Below are positions 35,716 through 46,864 of a stretch of DNA of 64,000 bases, in pieces (within the stretch, counting starts at the first letter, position 1; every line of letters begins with the position of its first letter). Made by a program: the position numbers and the translations under genes. The stretch comes from Rhizophagus irregularis (Eukaryota; Glomeromycota; Glomeromycetes; Glomerales; Glomeraceae). The notes under the pieces were generated by a model. That model was not told the DNA's origin. It was given only the letters and a program-made list of their open reading frames with translations, and did no database searches. The stretch is from positions 4,898,001 to 4,962,000 of the forward strand of contig NC_089441.1 of the NCBI RefSeq assembly GCF_026210795.1. Direction: 5' to 3'.

Positions 35716-36429
35716 TTTTTTTTAAAAAAAAATATGAAAAGGAAGTCCAAACTTTCCCTAAAAAAAAAAAACCTTTTATCCTCTTTATAGATATGTTTTG
35801 TGTCTTTGTGTAATAAATAACAATTCCTAATCTCGTATTGTACAATATATGTACAATATAAAGGGGGTTGTAGTAAACTGTAAAATTAGGTATTATTTTC
35901 CTTTTTAGGATACTATTGGATAAACGCAATTCACGAGCGCAGCAGATATATTTTTTACGATGATATTTTTTTAAAAAACAAATAATCAAATGATCTTACC
36001 AAGATGAGCGACGTTATCACGTTATCCTAGATTGAAGTGATATCATATTTTATCATTTGATTATTGTTATAATGAAGTGTTAGGTTGTGCGCAAAGAGTT
36101 TGATGCGCAATAATATTAATTAATCGATAATTTTATATCTTGAATGATAAAATAAATAGATAAATAAGCGAACAAAACAATGCGAAATTGACCATTCCCG
36201 AACTGATAATATAATTTAGGTCTAATATTTATTTCCAATTCACTATTACAAATAGAAAATCAAATTTCGATTCAAATATTCAATTCCCATTTTATAATGA
36301 ATTACAAATTTCAATATTATAATCACAATAACCATTGAATTTGCTAATAATACCGACAACAATAATTATTATTATTTGCAAATTTCTTTACTTCAACATA
36401 ATAAATATAATCATCGATTATATCACTTT
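35716..36429. other. Intergenic region
   Basis: AT-rich sequence upstream of the kelch gene. The open frame at 35600-35989 (-) overlaps the gene start in another frame and is a shadow. Confidence 0.5.
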
Positions 36430-37090
36430 ATGAATTTTATCAGCAGGTGCAACTGATTTTTAGATTTGAGTAATAGATCATAAAGATATACTGTAAGTAA
36501 AATTTTGTAGATTGGCCTTCTGTAAACCATTATTTTTATCCACAATTGTTCCATCAATTATTAAAGTTTTAAATTAACAAATTTGGCAACAAAATCTAAT
36601 TGGCCAGCTTATATCGATTGAAATAATGGAATGTGCTTTCTTTGTTAAAGCTTCTCTTATTTTTTTACATGGAATATTATATACATTACCTCCATTATTA
36701 CCATTTGAAATATTGTAAATTCCTTTGTGCTTTAATTAAAGTAATTAATTCAAAACTACAATAATTGATCTGATATTATGACAAATTTGTACCAACTCAT
36801 TAGGAGCAAAGCATTCTAATGTAGTTACGTTTAAAGATTTCCTGTAATATATTATTATACGATGTTTAGCCATAGTCATAATATATTTTAATAAAGGTTT
36901 AGGGGAATTGATGTAATTATCCGGTAAATGAACTTTAGATTCGGATGATAAAAATGAAATTATGGTTTTATATAAATAATTCAATCTTTTTCGCTTCCTG
37001 AAATCTTCATTATTAATTAACTTCCAAGGATCTTTTCAAAAGAATTGGCACAACCGTTTCACACCAAATTCTGTTAATCAAAAGACAGGA
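36430..37090 (-). pseudogene. Broken F-box-like (LRR) protein gene
   Basis: Read on the - strand, fragments occur in family order but in different frames. NRIWCETVVPIL is followed by a frame change to KDPWKLIN and then YLYKTIISFLSSESK to the stop at 36745. A further piece, FELITLIKAQRNLQYFKW, precedes NIPCKKIREALTKKAHSI and SWPIRFCCQIC with an in-frame stop, then KTLIIDGTIVDKNNG. These words match the F-box-like proteins greatly expanded in Rhizophagus, where LNRxWCxxxVPILWxxPW follows the F-box. The F-box itself at the N-terminus is not found. At least three frameshifts and two stops make this a pseudogene. Confidence 0.65.
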
Positions 37091-37834
37091 ATATCTAAAA
37101 ATTTTTTTAAACAAATTTAATGACCAAATTTATATACAGTAAGGGAAGTATACAGTATAATAAAGGAGATGACGAAGAGAGTAATTAAAATTATTAGAAT
37201 ATCATTATTAAAATTTACATAACTAGTATACATTATTGCAACCTACAGTACATTACTTTGTAATCTTATTCAATTATATGCCCAAGATAATAACCAATTT
37301 TCAACTATCAACTTTACAACTATGCATTGAATATAATTTGTACCGTGACATCATTGCAATTATAGCGTTAGTAACATTTTTATTAATTATATTGCCACGT
37401 TTATTAGTACATTCGTTGGATAGTGTAAAGTAATTACTAAGTTAAAATCCTATTATTATTATTATGAAAATATTCTTTAAATGATTTAGTAAATGAATAG
37501 AAAATAAATGTACAGTTCATTTGAAATTTTATATATAAACTGATTTAAAATTCAGACTCTTTAGACTCTTTAATTGATATCTAATGATAGACGCGTACAT
37601 GATGATTATAAAAAAATACGCGTAGACTCCGCAATAGTCAATAGTCTACTGTAATTAATACTAATCACGTCATTCCTTAATATACATATATAAATATGCT
37701 TCTTGTTTTGACTTATTTTAACTTGCTCATGTTAATTTGAATTTATTCAATCCATCAAATCATAAAAAAAGCTTCTCGAACCTCTAAAACATTCTTCACT
37801 TGCTACCAACCTTTTTTAAAATATTAAAATAAAG
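37091..37834. other. Intergenic region upstream of the WOPR gene
   Basis: Promoter side of the Gti1/Pac2-like gene. An open frame at 37236-37433 has no support. No motif recognised with confidence. Confidence 0.45.
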
Positions 37835-39299
37835 ATGGAAACCTTTCACGGTAATATATTGATTTATCATAAAGCTCATAAAGCTAAACCATTTTTTAAA
37901 CTTTACGCGATTAAATAAATTTTAGGGAGGATCACAAGCACAAAAGATGCTTTAATTATCTTCGGTAAAAACTTATACTTATATTTTTTTATACTTTAAA
38001 AAAAAAACTTATCTCTTAATTTACATAATAAATATTAGAGGCGTGTCGTCAAGGAGTGCTATGCAGAACTACACGTCGCATGGTAGAAGATGAGAAGAAA
38101 ATTTTAAGGGCTGGTTCCGTGTAAATAAATCACTATTACATTATTGTTACTAGCAATGAGGGAAGATAAATCGTATTTATATTAATAAATCATAGATACG
38201 TGTACGATGAAGCTGAATCGGGAATCAAAAGATGGACTGATGGGAAGTAAGTAAAAGTTCAAGTATTTTTTTTTTACTATAGTTTTATAGGCAAAAAAAA
38301 AAATTTCAAGTACATTATGCAAATTGGCTAAAAGTACTTTCTTTTACTCGCGGTGTCGCAGAATTTGGTCTCCTAGCAAAATCGTTGGCGATTTTCTTGT
38401 TTATCAAGAGCTCGAAATGAGATTTCCTTTTGTGAAAAGTTACGATAAACTAAATAAAAAAACTAAACAACGAATCAAGAATGAAGATTTAAAAGTTCAA
38501 ATTTCTGCCAAGGGCACATTTATCCATCGTAAAATTGGTTTGAGTAAAAAAACAATAACTGTAAAGTTGAATGATAGCTTGCATCATATGATTATCTATG
38601 AAGATAAAGAAGGTTCGGTTCATCTTTTTTGTATGTTTATTTAATTATGAGGATACTTATGATTCGATTAATTCGTTTATTAATATAGGCTCTCATAACT
38701 TTCTCTACTCGCCTTGTGCTTATGTTCAATTGTTGACAATTGAGCCAGGTGTTGACTTAGTTCAAAATGAAGCTCTACGTAGACATAAAGTCATTACTTA
38801 TAATGATAGGCCTTCTCCAAAGTTAAATAAAGTTAGAGGAAGTGGAGACGTTGATATGTTGTCTCCTATTGCTGTAAAAAATGAGTGTGATGAAAAGGCT
38901 GTAGACTACTCAATATCCTCTTCGACTTTATTCACCATTCCTCCCATAAGATCGGTTTCTTTAACTCAAACTTTGCCAGCCAACACGGAAGCCTTATATT
39001 ATGTTCCCATTCAAGCATTACAGGAAACTTCTAAAGTTGATGTATCTGAAGCGACATTATTAAATGTAGTTAATTTATCACAAGAGAATAATCAGCAAAC
39101 CTCAACTAATTCCGACTTGGAATCGGTTCAATTGATTGTCGATGGGATCAATATTTTGCAAAACAACGGTCATTCCTTGCCATTTAATATTCTCCCAGCT
39201 TATGCCACCGTTGCTGTGAGAGATACCGCTGTTCCTAATACGACTGTTGACGCAGTAAATTCGGATTTCTTTGGCTTGGTTGACTTTTCTCGTTTGTAA
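37835..39299 (+). CDS. Gti1/Pac2 family WOPR-domain transcription regulator
   Basis: Six exons were reconstructed: 37835-37850, 37926-37964, 38039-38120, 38196-38246, 38362-38630 and 38689-39299; they sum to 355 residues. The protein opens METFHGRITSTKDALIIFE and continues ACRQG, then RRMVEDEKKILRAGSVYVYDE, GIKRWTDGK, WSPSKIVGDFLVYQELE and GLSKKTITVKLND. These are the two conserved blocks of the WOPR DNA-binding domain. The rest, after about residue 165, is Ser/Thr/Asn-rich and variable, as usual in this family. Relatives (fission yeast Gti1 and Pac2, Candida Wor1) are master regulators of morphogenesis or nutrient-linked switching; the targets here are unknown. The early exons are tiny, and the last intron (58 bp) is inferred from phase; without it the frame ends 38641-38643. 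Confidence 0.85.
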
Positions 39300-40023
39300 G
39301 TTATTATATATGCAAGTGAGATTGGAAAGCTGCGTTGGAATGAAATTATTTTTATGACCAATTTCTTTCATTCTATGTACAAATATTTATGTAACTTACT
39401 GTTTATATTTATAATAATAATAATTTATTTCTATATATACATCCATTCTATATATGTATATATATTTCAAATTTATGAATTTATATTTATGATGTAAATA
39501 TGATATCATGATTAGCTATTATCTTTTGCATAATTGAAAAACAAGTTCTCAATATATCGAATATGTAATATGCGAATCTATTTAATTTCCTAAATTTTGA
39601 CATATTAAATTCTTCTAATACTAACGTGATGGAAGTCATACCCCGGGTATAAATGTATTTTAGTCAACGGTACACGCTCTGTAGTTAACTATCAATTCGA
39701 ATTTTTACTGAAAGTTTCATTTAAATAAACTGATTAACGTGGTTAATAATATACTACAGGTAATTAAAATATCTCTTTACATAATATGTAAATTATTATA
39801 ATATTTTTTTAGCGTTTGTTTGTTTAATAAAATTGTTACGCAATATTTTTAGTATTATTCTAAAAAAAGATGCATTCCACTTTTAATCTTTCTATCTTTC
39901 TTCGCGCGAAACCAGATTTTTTTCAAGATATATAATATAAACCTCAGCTCTTTTACGAGTTTGCGAATTTTTTCTTCTTCTTGTTTTAACTTTTTCCACA
40001 ATTCTAAATTGCCGTCCCAATAG
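39300..40023. other. Intergenic region
   Basis: AT-rich spacer after the WOPR gene. A small - strand frame at 39892-40080 is rich in Arg/Lys and unsupported. Confidence 0.4.
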
Positions 40024-40486
40024 TTTCAAGATATGCGGGATCAGCCTGATACTTTTCAAATAGATCCTAATGAAGTTCAAAAAATTGGAAAAAATATCAC
40101 ATTGCGAAAAATTTATTACTGCCCAACTGTCTAATATTTCAACCCTAAATTGTTAAAAGATGTATGTGAAAAGGAGGGCGCTTAAGTACGGAATGCCATG
40201 ACTTTTTAGAATATCGGCAGTCATACCAAATTTATGAACCACCTCTGTAGAGTCAGTTATGGGTGTCCAAATTATGTGATTTGCTGTTTCTTATTCATGA
40301 TCACTATAAAGACAAAATATATAAAGTGGTGCTTAATATAGTAGATTGCACTTACAGATGCACAAAGTTTCAATCCCTTTTATATCAAAAAATAGGTCTG
40401 GAATTGCTAAAGCGTTCAAGAAAGTATACAGAGGTCAAAATAATCCGCAGCCTTTTCTTTTTGTCGCAATGTGGTGGAGGTTGTGA
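40024..40486 (+). pseudogene. Broken coding remnant, unrecognised family
   Basis: Protein-like stretches follow one another in shifting frames. FQDMRDQPDTFQIDPNEV leads to ITLRKIYYCPTV, a stop, and NPKLLKDVCEKEGA. After a frame change come LEYRQSYQIYEPPL, a stop, then LLFLIHDHYKDKIYKVVLN and FQSLLYQKIG. After another change, KAFKKVYRGQNNPQPFLFV and WWRL end at the TGA at 40484-40486. A possible further piece (YALESIIKLIRGQIKELQLD) lies near 40610-40680. I do not recognise the family. Composition and residue pattern argue that this was once a gene. Confidence 0.45.
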
Positions 40487-40942
40487 ATTCGTGAATGAGA
40501 CTTCCTAATTAATGCAAGAGCATAATTTGAATAATTGGTCCCTTTAGCTATTGAAGACTTACAATTGTAGGATGTTTTAATCAAACGCTCTCAAAAAATT
40601 CTATATACAAGATACAGTATGCTCTTGAATCGATAATTAAATTAATACGAGGCCAAATTAAGGAGTTACAGTTAGATTTACGTGACTCAAACACTCACAT
40701 GACTATCACTAGTATAATGTTCTACGTACGTCGGGACAATAAATCAATAAATATGAATTTTTTTCACTACTCGATAGATTTGTAGAATTTTTTTTTTTTA
40801 AAAAAAACTCTACAATCTCAAGAATCCAAACAAGTATTGTCATATCATAAAAAGTTTTATATTTCATCCAGTTAACGCCTTGATGCAAAACCCTTTATCA
40901 TACGAAAAAGAAGAACCTCTAGAAGTGGCTACGTCTATAAAT

Positions 40943-41622
40943 ATGGATAGGCTAACACAACTTCAAGATGCAATAGATGAGGTTTAGTTTCTTTTAAGTT
41001 TATATACGTTTTGATACATTAATTAAATAATATTGATTCTAATTTATAGATGGCTAGAATGTTTGCTAATAGCGTAGAATTTCTTAATAGAGGTGAGTTT
41101 TAGGTATAATTAAAAGTTTTCATAATATGGCTTTCTCGATAATTCGATAATTAAGTTCATCGTATTACCTGATATAGTCCAGGTCGGTCAGGATCAAATA
41201 AAACTTAAAGGTAAGAATTATTTATTGTTCGTTTATCCATGTGTGTATGTTTTTTTTAAATCAAATTAAAAGGAATCTTTTCTATTTAGAGAATCAACAA
41301 GAAATTGTGCAAGATGTTGTTAAAAAAGCAAAACAAATAGAAATATTAATAGATAATTTGCCGGGGTTACGGAATACAGAACAAGAGCAATTCGATATGA
41401 TCAAAGAACTAAACAAAGAAATGCAAGAAGCTAATTTAGAATATATAAAAGCTGTTGAAGATGCAGGTAGATAATTTATTTTGTTTTTTGTTTCTATAAT
41501 TATTATATATATTTAATCTAAACAAAATTTAATTTCTAAAAGAGTCATTAAGAAAACAAATAGTGGAAACAATAGAAATACTTTGTAGGGACCAAAGTAC
41601 AGCATATAATACAGAGGAATAA
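40943..41622 (+). CDS. MED21: Mediator complex subunit 21 (Srb7)
   Basis: Five exons, 40943-40981, 41050-41092, 41178-41210, 41290-41466 and 41543-41622, give 123 residues. The N-terminus MDRLTQLQDAIDE followed by MARMFANSVEFL is the hallmark of MED21, the middle-module subunit that pairs with MED7 and is essential for RNA polymerase II transcription. The remainder is helical and coiled-coil-like (AKQIEILIDNLPGL, then QEQFDMIKELNKEMQEANLEYI). An in-frame ATG 20 codons upstream (40883) would add an acidic extension that other MED21 proteins lack. The donor of intron 1 (GTTTAG) is weak but required by family alignment. The gene ends only 17 bp from the end of the convergent transporter gene. 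Confidence 0.88.
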
Positions 41623-41639
41623 GACGTTATTATAATAAG

Positions 41640-43702
41640 CTATTCTCTATTCATTAAATGTCGAGTTTCTCGTTCTTTAACTTCTTTTACATCATGATCT
41701 TCTTTAACTAGCCAAATTAGTATTATACCTATAAATGCAATGGCAAGTAACAACAAACAAGGCATTTCCATTGTAAATTCCTGATTAATATTTTCAGTAA
41801 TGTCCATTAGAGAAACAAGTATGATGCCCCATATTTGTGCTGCAGAATTTAGGATTCCTGTGCTCGTAATTTCATCTTCTACTAGACGGCTGGAAGTAAT
41901 TACTGGCGCATATTGGAATACTGCCGGAGTTATTGCTGTATTATATATTATAATATAATTAGATAATTTTTCTCTCAAGTATTAGATAATATATAAGATG
42001 AAATTCAGTAATATTGCTTACCAAACGAAGATAAACCAAAGAACATGCTATAAATGAATAACAATTAGTTTAACTTGAAATCTTTGAAATAATTATTTTT
42101 TAATGAGATCAATAATATTTACCATGACACGGTTACAAAAAACATATTCTTAATCTTCAAACCTGTAATGAGGCCACCTAGCGAAAGAAAGGTGATAATA
42201 TATAATATACGACATGATCGTTTGTATGCGAATGTGCGATCTAGATAAACTCCAATTAGAACAGATCCAGCCATTCCAGCTATTACATTAATAAATCCCA
42301 AAAATCCAACCTGTGACTATTTAAAAACAAAGAAATTAAAAATTTTTGTTTTTTTTTAATAACTTTGAGCACATACCGTACTGCACTGCTAGATATAAAA
42401 TTTTTACTCTCAATTAGTACCCCCCCCCCCTAATTCTGGTAACTTTAGCTTAATTCTGGTTAAAACTATTATGATCCCCCTCATATAATACCCAGTATCT
42501 CACAAAGTACCCACGGGTATTATATAATTTTTAAATCAGGTATTTTGTATAATATCCGGGTATTATGTGCAGTGCGGTACGGTAAATATATTTATTATTA
42601 TTATCGCCTACCTCATCGTGCATTTTGAAGACAGGAACTATAATTTGAGCTAATAAAGTGCTCACAGCATATGACGAACCAACAGTTAATCCATAAGATG
42701 TTGCTAGTATCATAAATGTTTTATCTGTACAAAAACCATTTATTGTCGAAAATGTCGCCAATTTTTTACTAACACCACTTTAATTTCAAAATATATTATT
42801 AGTAATCTTAGGCATTGTCAAGCAGAGATCAATTATTAATAAGCACTACCTGCGAGGTAATTTTGCTTCGGATGTAAATGTGGCTACACAAATCAAATAA
42901 ATAATTGAGCATGCACCAAATTGTATTAATAAATATGTAGGAATATCAGTCGCAGCTGTGTCTTCTTTAATAAACCATGGTGATAATAAAAACCTATAAC
43001 ATAATCAAGGATTAAAAAATTTTCGTATATTAGGATATAAAAATTTATTTATTTATACCCAGCAGCAATCCCAGCATTATTGGCAGTAACTCCAATTCCT
43101 GTTGCTAAATTTTGTTCTCCAAAATTAAACCAGGTATTCGCTAATTTCGGTGGAACTCCTAAAATAAATACTCCAGCAATAGCAGTTAATGTCTGACCTA
43201 AAAATAATAACCAAAACCCGGATGCTTCAAAAGAGCCTAAAAATCTCAAGAAGGTTCCAAGCGCATTTAAAAATGCACCGATAAGAACTCCTTGGCGTAA
43301 GCCCCATTTATCAAATATCTTGAGGACGGGTAATAATAATATAGGGTATACGACCATATACACGGTCGCTAAAGCGTTTATATAAGATGGTGTTATTTGG
43401 TTATAATGAGCCATGAAAATATAAAGACATGGTCCAAAAGTAATCCAAAGAACCGCATTAGAAAAAGAAAGGAATGAAAATGATGCTAAAACAATCCATT
43501 TTCGTTTTGATTTTATATTATTAGTAGATACTGTTCTTGATTCTTGAGTATTTGTAGGCGACATCAATAAAGAATTACTAGACGTTTTTTCGACTACTAC
43601 TTCAAGATCACCAGGATTTTCTCCAACTCTTTCAAAATCATGGTTATTATTAAGTCGTGAAGTTGAATTAACATTTGTTACTATCGAGGACGAAGCCGTC
43701 AT
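41640..43702 (-). CDS. MFS transporter, SLC49/FLVCR-like
   Basis: Six exons, 43702-43059, 42993-42850, 42777-42612, 42316-42123, 42047-42022 and 41935-41640, give 489 residues. After a Ser/Asn-rich cytoplasmic N-terminus of about 75 residues, hydrophobic segments run throughout. Family landmarks are SFLSFSNAVLWITFGP in the first helix, PPKLANTWF and the glycine/alanine helix NNAGIAAGFLLSPW. SLC49 members (FLVCR1/2, DIRC2) move heme, choline or related solutes in animals; the substrate in fungi is not established. Intron 3 is 295 bp long because it holds an inserted TIR element (42374-42584); the others are 65-90 bp. An in-frame Met 15 codons upstream (43747) is possible. Transcription starts from a short spacer shared with MOB4. 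Confidence 0.85.
42374..42584. mobile_element. 211-bp TIR element inserted in an intron of the MFS gene
   Basis: TACCGTACTGCACTGC at 42374-42389 is matched, inverted, by gcagtgcggtacggta at 42569-42584 (15 of 16 positions). TA occurs at both outer edges, compatible with a TA target duplication. A second inner inverted pair (tataataccc / gggtattata) and an 11-C run (42420-42430) lie inside. Removing the element leaves an intron of about 84 bp, the usual size here. Non-autonomous; a mariner-like origin is possible but unproven. Confidence 0.75.
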
Positions 43703-44005
43703 TCTAACAAAAGATAAATTGTAAAAAATAAAAATTTTAAAAACCACAAATTTATTAATTTATGTTGTGTGACAAATCGGCAAACAATCGTCGCAAATAG
43801 TAAACAAGCGTATGTTTGGTGCAATGTTTAATCGTAATAATGGTGATTCCCCCAATTTAGGTCTAATTGCATAATACAATTAATGTAGTGAAATTCCTTA
43901 ATATACACAATCTGCCAAATAATGTCACAAACACGTGGGGACTAGCTCAATTTATAAGTTGAATAAAATTTTTCTAATCAAAGCTTATTTCTGTTTCTAT
44001 GAAAA

Positions 44006-45163
44006 ATGTCAAACATAGTTCCTTCTAATGAACCAAATAACACTTCTTCTTCTTCAGAAACTTCAATTTCTTCACCAATAACTTCGACTTCCACTGAACA
44101 TAAACCAGCTTTGCGTAGAAATCGCCCTGGAACCAAACTCGAAGTAAATAAATAAAACTTTAGATAAATGTTAAAGAACCTTCGCAATATTAAAATTTGT
44201 ACTGAACAGGTATACAATTTTATAGGATGCTTATCAATTTCCTCACATTTCACTAGATCAGATTGACTCTGCTTTTGCATTACAAGAGTATTTACAGTCT
44301 CTGATAAGAGCTAACCGAGAAAACATAGACGCTTTGGTGGAGTTACCGGCTGGACAAGATAAAGAAACTTGGCAATATGAACATTTGAGGTGATTACCAA
44401 AATCTGAGTTCAAATATTTTTAATATGATTGATAAAAATCTTTCTCTTTCTATTTAGACAATTATGTCTCGAGCTAAATTATCTCGTAATTCAACTAGAA
44501 GCCGAATGCACTAGTCAAACTTGTCCTGAGATGAAGGCTGATGATTGGCAATATCTTTGTGCAGCACATCAAGCTCCATTGAATGTATGTATGTTTGTAA
44601 TTTTTTACTGATTAGATTATTTTTGTTCTAACGTTTATCTTTTCGAATATGAACATTTCAATTAATAATAGTGTTGTGCAATCGATTACATTGTTCATAC
44701 GTTAGATGGAGCAACTACCCTATTGAATAGCCATAAATATTTTCCTAGCAGGTAATTTTTAAATTAATTCGCGTATATTCTGAATTTTGTTAATTTGTTT
44801 TATTATTACAGGATTTCAATTCCAGAGACATCACTTAAACATTACCAATCTATTGCAAGAAGGCTTTATCGAATATTTGCACATACATGGTTTCACCATC
44901 GAGAAATATTTGAAGCTTTTGAAGTAAGCGAGAAACTGTAATTTTTTTACTCCGTGTTGCCATAATTTTTTTTAATATCAAATTTTATTTCATAGAATGA
45001 AAACATGTTATATGCACGTTTCTTGAAGCTATCGGATCGTTACGAATTAATAGCAAAAAATCTTTTAATTATCCCGTATAATAATAATATTAATGATAAT
45101 CAAGATACTCATAATAATCACAATAATGAAAGTAGCGAAATTTTTAGTCGTGACATGGAATAA
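44006..45163 (+). CDS. MOB4: MOB4/phocein-type Mob protein
   Basis: Six exons, 44006-44143, 44226-44389, 44458-44584, 44672-44751, 44812-44923 and 44996-45163, give 262 residues. After a Ser/Thr-rich leader of about 45 residues comes a complete Mob fold. It has EYLQSLIRANRENID, the Cys pair in ECTSQTCPEM, the LCAAHQAP segment, AIDYIVHTLDGATTLLN, KYFPSR and the His pair in HTWFHHR. Cys and His residues form the structural zinc site. The AIDYxxHTLDGA signature separates MOB4/phocein from MOB1/MOB2. MOB4 is a subunit of the STRIPAK complex, which in fungi controls cell fusion, septation and development. The C-terminus is Asn/His-rich. The gene is divergent from the MFS transporter across about 300 bp. 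Confidence 0.92.
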
Positions 45164-45329
45164 ATAATAGTATAACATTAAGTTATTAATAAAATGTCAT
45201 TGCACATAATTATAAAACTGCCAGAAGTTACACAAACTGGAAAATCACGTGATTAATTTCACTCGTACAACTTAAATTTTTTCTTGGTTCTTATTTTCCT
45301 ACTACTTTTTCTCGTCATTTCCTAAAACT

Positions 45330-46091
45330 ATGCCGGTAAAATTGAAATTTAGTATTTATCAAGTCACTCATTAAATTTATTAAAAATTAAATGATAATGG
45401 TTTTTATCCTATAGGCATATCATTCTCAATTCAATAATAGGAGTGAATTTCGAACAATTGGTAACATGGTGTTGTTGCCTATAAAGACAAAAATAAAAGG
45501 ACCAGCAACACCAGGTAACATAGAACTATTATTGTTAAATCTTTTATTTGTCTTCTGTTGATCTTATATCTGTGATACTTTTTCTTAGCACCTGCGACAG
45601 AAGACGATATTATTGATGAAGCATTAGATCTTTTTAGAGCAAATTGTTTTTTTCGAAATTTTGAGATCCAAGGCAATGCGGATAGAGTTTTAATTTATCT
45701 TATTTTATTCATTAGTGATTGTTTGAGTAGATTAGCAAAAAATCCATCTCAGAAAGATGCACTTAAAATATTGAACACTCGTGCTTTAGATCATTTTGCG
45801 CTTCCTGGAGACCCAAATTTTCCATTGAATGCTCTATACGCTGCACCTAGCAGAGGTGAAGCAGGTGTGAATTTTTTTTGACATTTATGAAAAATATTTT
45901 TATTTTATTTTTATTTTTATTTTCTAATTTTAAGTAATTTCTTATGTCTATTAGATGTTTTACGACAATATTTAACACAAGTTCGTCAAGAATTAGCAAA
46001 TCGATTGGTTGAGAGAGTTTATGTTGATGGGAAGCCAAGTAAATGGTGGATGTCCTTTCAAAAAAGAAAATTCATGAATAAATCGTTGTAA
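45330..46091 (+). CDS. ARPC3: Arp2/3 complex subunit 3 (p21-Arc)
   Basis: Exons 45330-45335, 45415-45514, 45589-45864 and 45955-46091 give 172 residues, close to the 170-178 typical of ARPC3. The first exon is only ATGCCG; joined to the second it gives the conserved start MPAYHSQFN. Further landmarks are [52 protein letters not shown] and the C-terminal [22 protein letters not shown]3 bridges subunits in the actin-nucleating Arp2/3 complex, used at endocytic patches in fungi. It runs towards the deaminase gene, leaving 64 bp between the stop codons. A decayed copy of its last exon lies at 48241-48330. Confidence 0.93.
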
Positions 46092-46155
46092 TATTTCTTA
46101 AAATCTTAGTTTAAATAATAAATTAATATATTTATTTATACAAAAATAATTTTCT

Positions 46156-46748
46156 TTAACCTAAAATATGTTTAGATGGTTTTTTACATTCTTCTTCTAA
46201 TTCGGGAACGTTTATAACTTCAATTCCATTTGCTTGTAATATAGAAATTCCTTCGCATTTTACAAATTTGTCTGGTTCTTTTATACCAATTACAATTTTT
46301 TTAATTCCAGTTTCTACAATACGTTCAACACAAGGTTTATTGCCGGATAATCTTTTACTACAAGGTTCCATAGTTGTGTACATTATAGCGCCTTTTGCTT
46401 CTGTTATATCGTGCAATTTTTTTAATGCACATTCTTCTGCATGAGTATTGCCTTCTAATTCACGAGAATATCCTTTAGAAAGAATTTGCGAATCTTTTAC
46501 TAATACCTATGGATAAAAGAAATATTTAGATAAATATCAGTTGTTAGTTTGAAATTCAACTTTTTTATATACTTACCGCTCCTACACAGTACGCTGTTTC
46601 AACTGGTTCTGAAAGATTTGCTTGCTCAATTGCAAGTTTCATAAAATGCAAATCATCTTTTAACAATAAAAAAAAATTAAAACAAACTATTAAAATGAAT
46701 GATTTTTTTTTTTAGAAAAGAAAAAAATTTAGTACCTGAACTTGTCAT
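46156..46748 (-). CDS. Zinc-dependent deaminase, RibD/Rib2-type (DRAP deaminase-like)
   Basis: Exons 46748-46736, 46656-46577 and 46506-46156 give 147 residues. The catalytic motif is THAEECAL (His ligand and Glu proton shuttle). The two cysteine ligands are in MEPCSKRLSGNKPC, with nine residues between them as in fungal diaminohydroxyphosphoribosylaminopyrimidine deaminases of riboflavin synthesis, rather than the usual PCxxC of cytidine deaminases. Loss of the C-terminal reductase part seen in bacterial RibD is normal in fungi. Cytosolic; no signal. tRNA- or nucleotide-directed deaminase activity is the alternative. The first exon is only 13 nt. The start lies 116 bp from RHEB on the opposite strand, so the two likely share a promoter. 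Confidence 0.82.
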
Positions 46749-46864
46749 TATTGAGAATGAATGATTATAGAATTACGAAATATGAACGTACTAGATCATC
46801 ATGCCAATAATATGTGATCTACAATTTATGATTTACTTCTTTCAAATAGGAAGTTTTTTGCAAC

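Noticed and set aside
35600-35989. 129-codon - strand frame
   Set aside because: Overlaps the start of the kelch gene in another frame and has no recognisable features.
38035-38120. Possible tRNA because of a GC-richer folded look
   Set aside because: It is WOPR exon 3; no acceptor stem or TTCGA loop is present.
43978-44280. 100-codon - strand frame
   Set aside because: Antisense of MOB4 exons 1 and 2, whose + strand reading is well supported.
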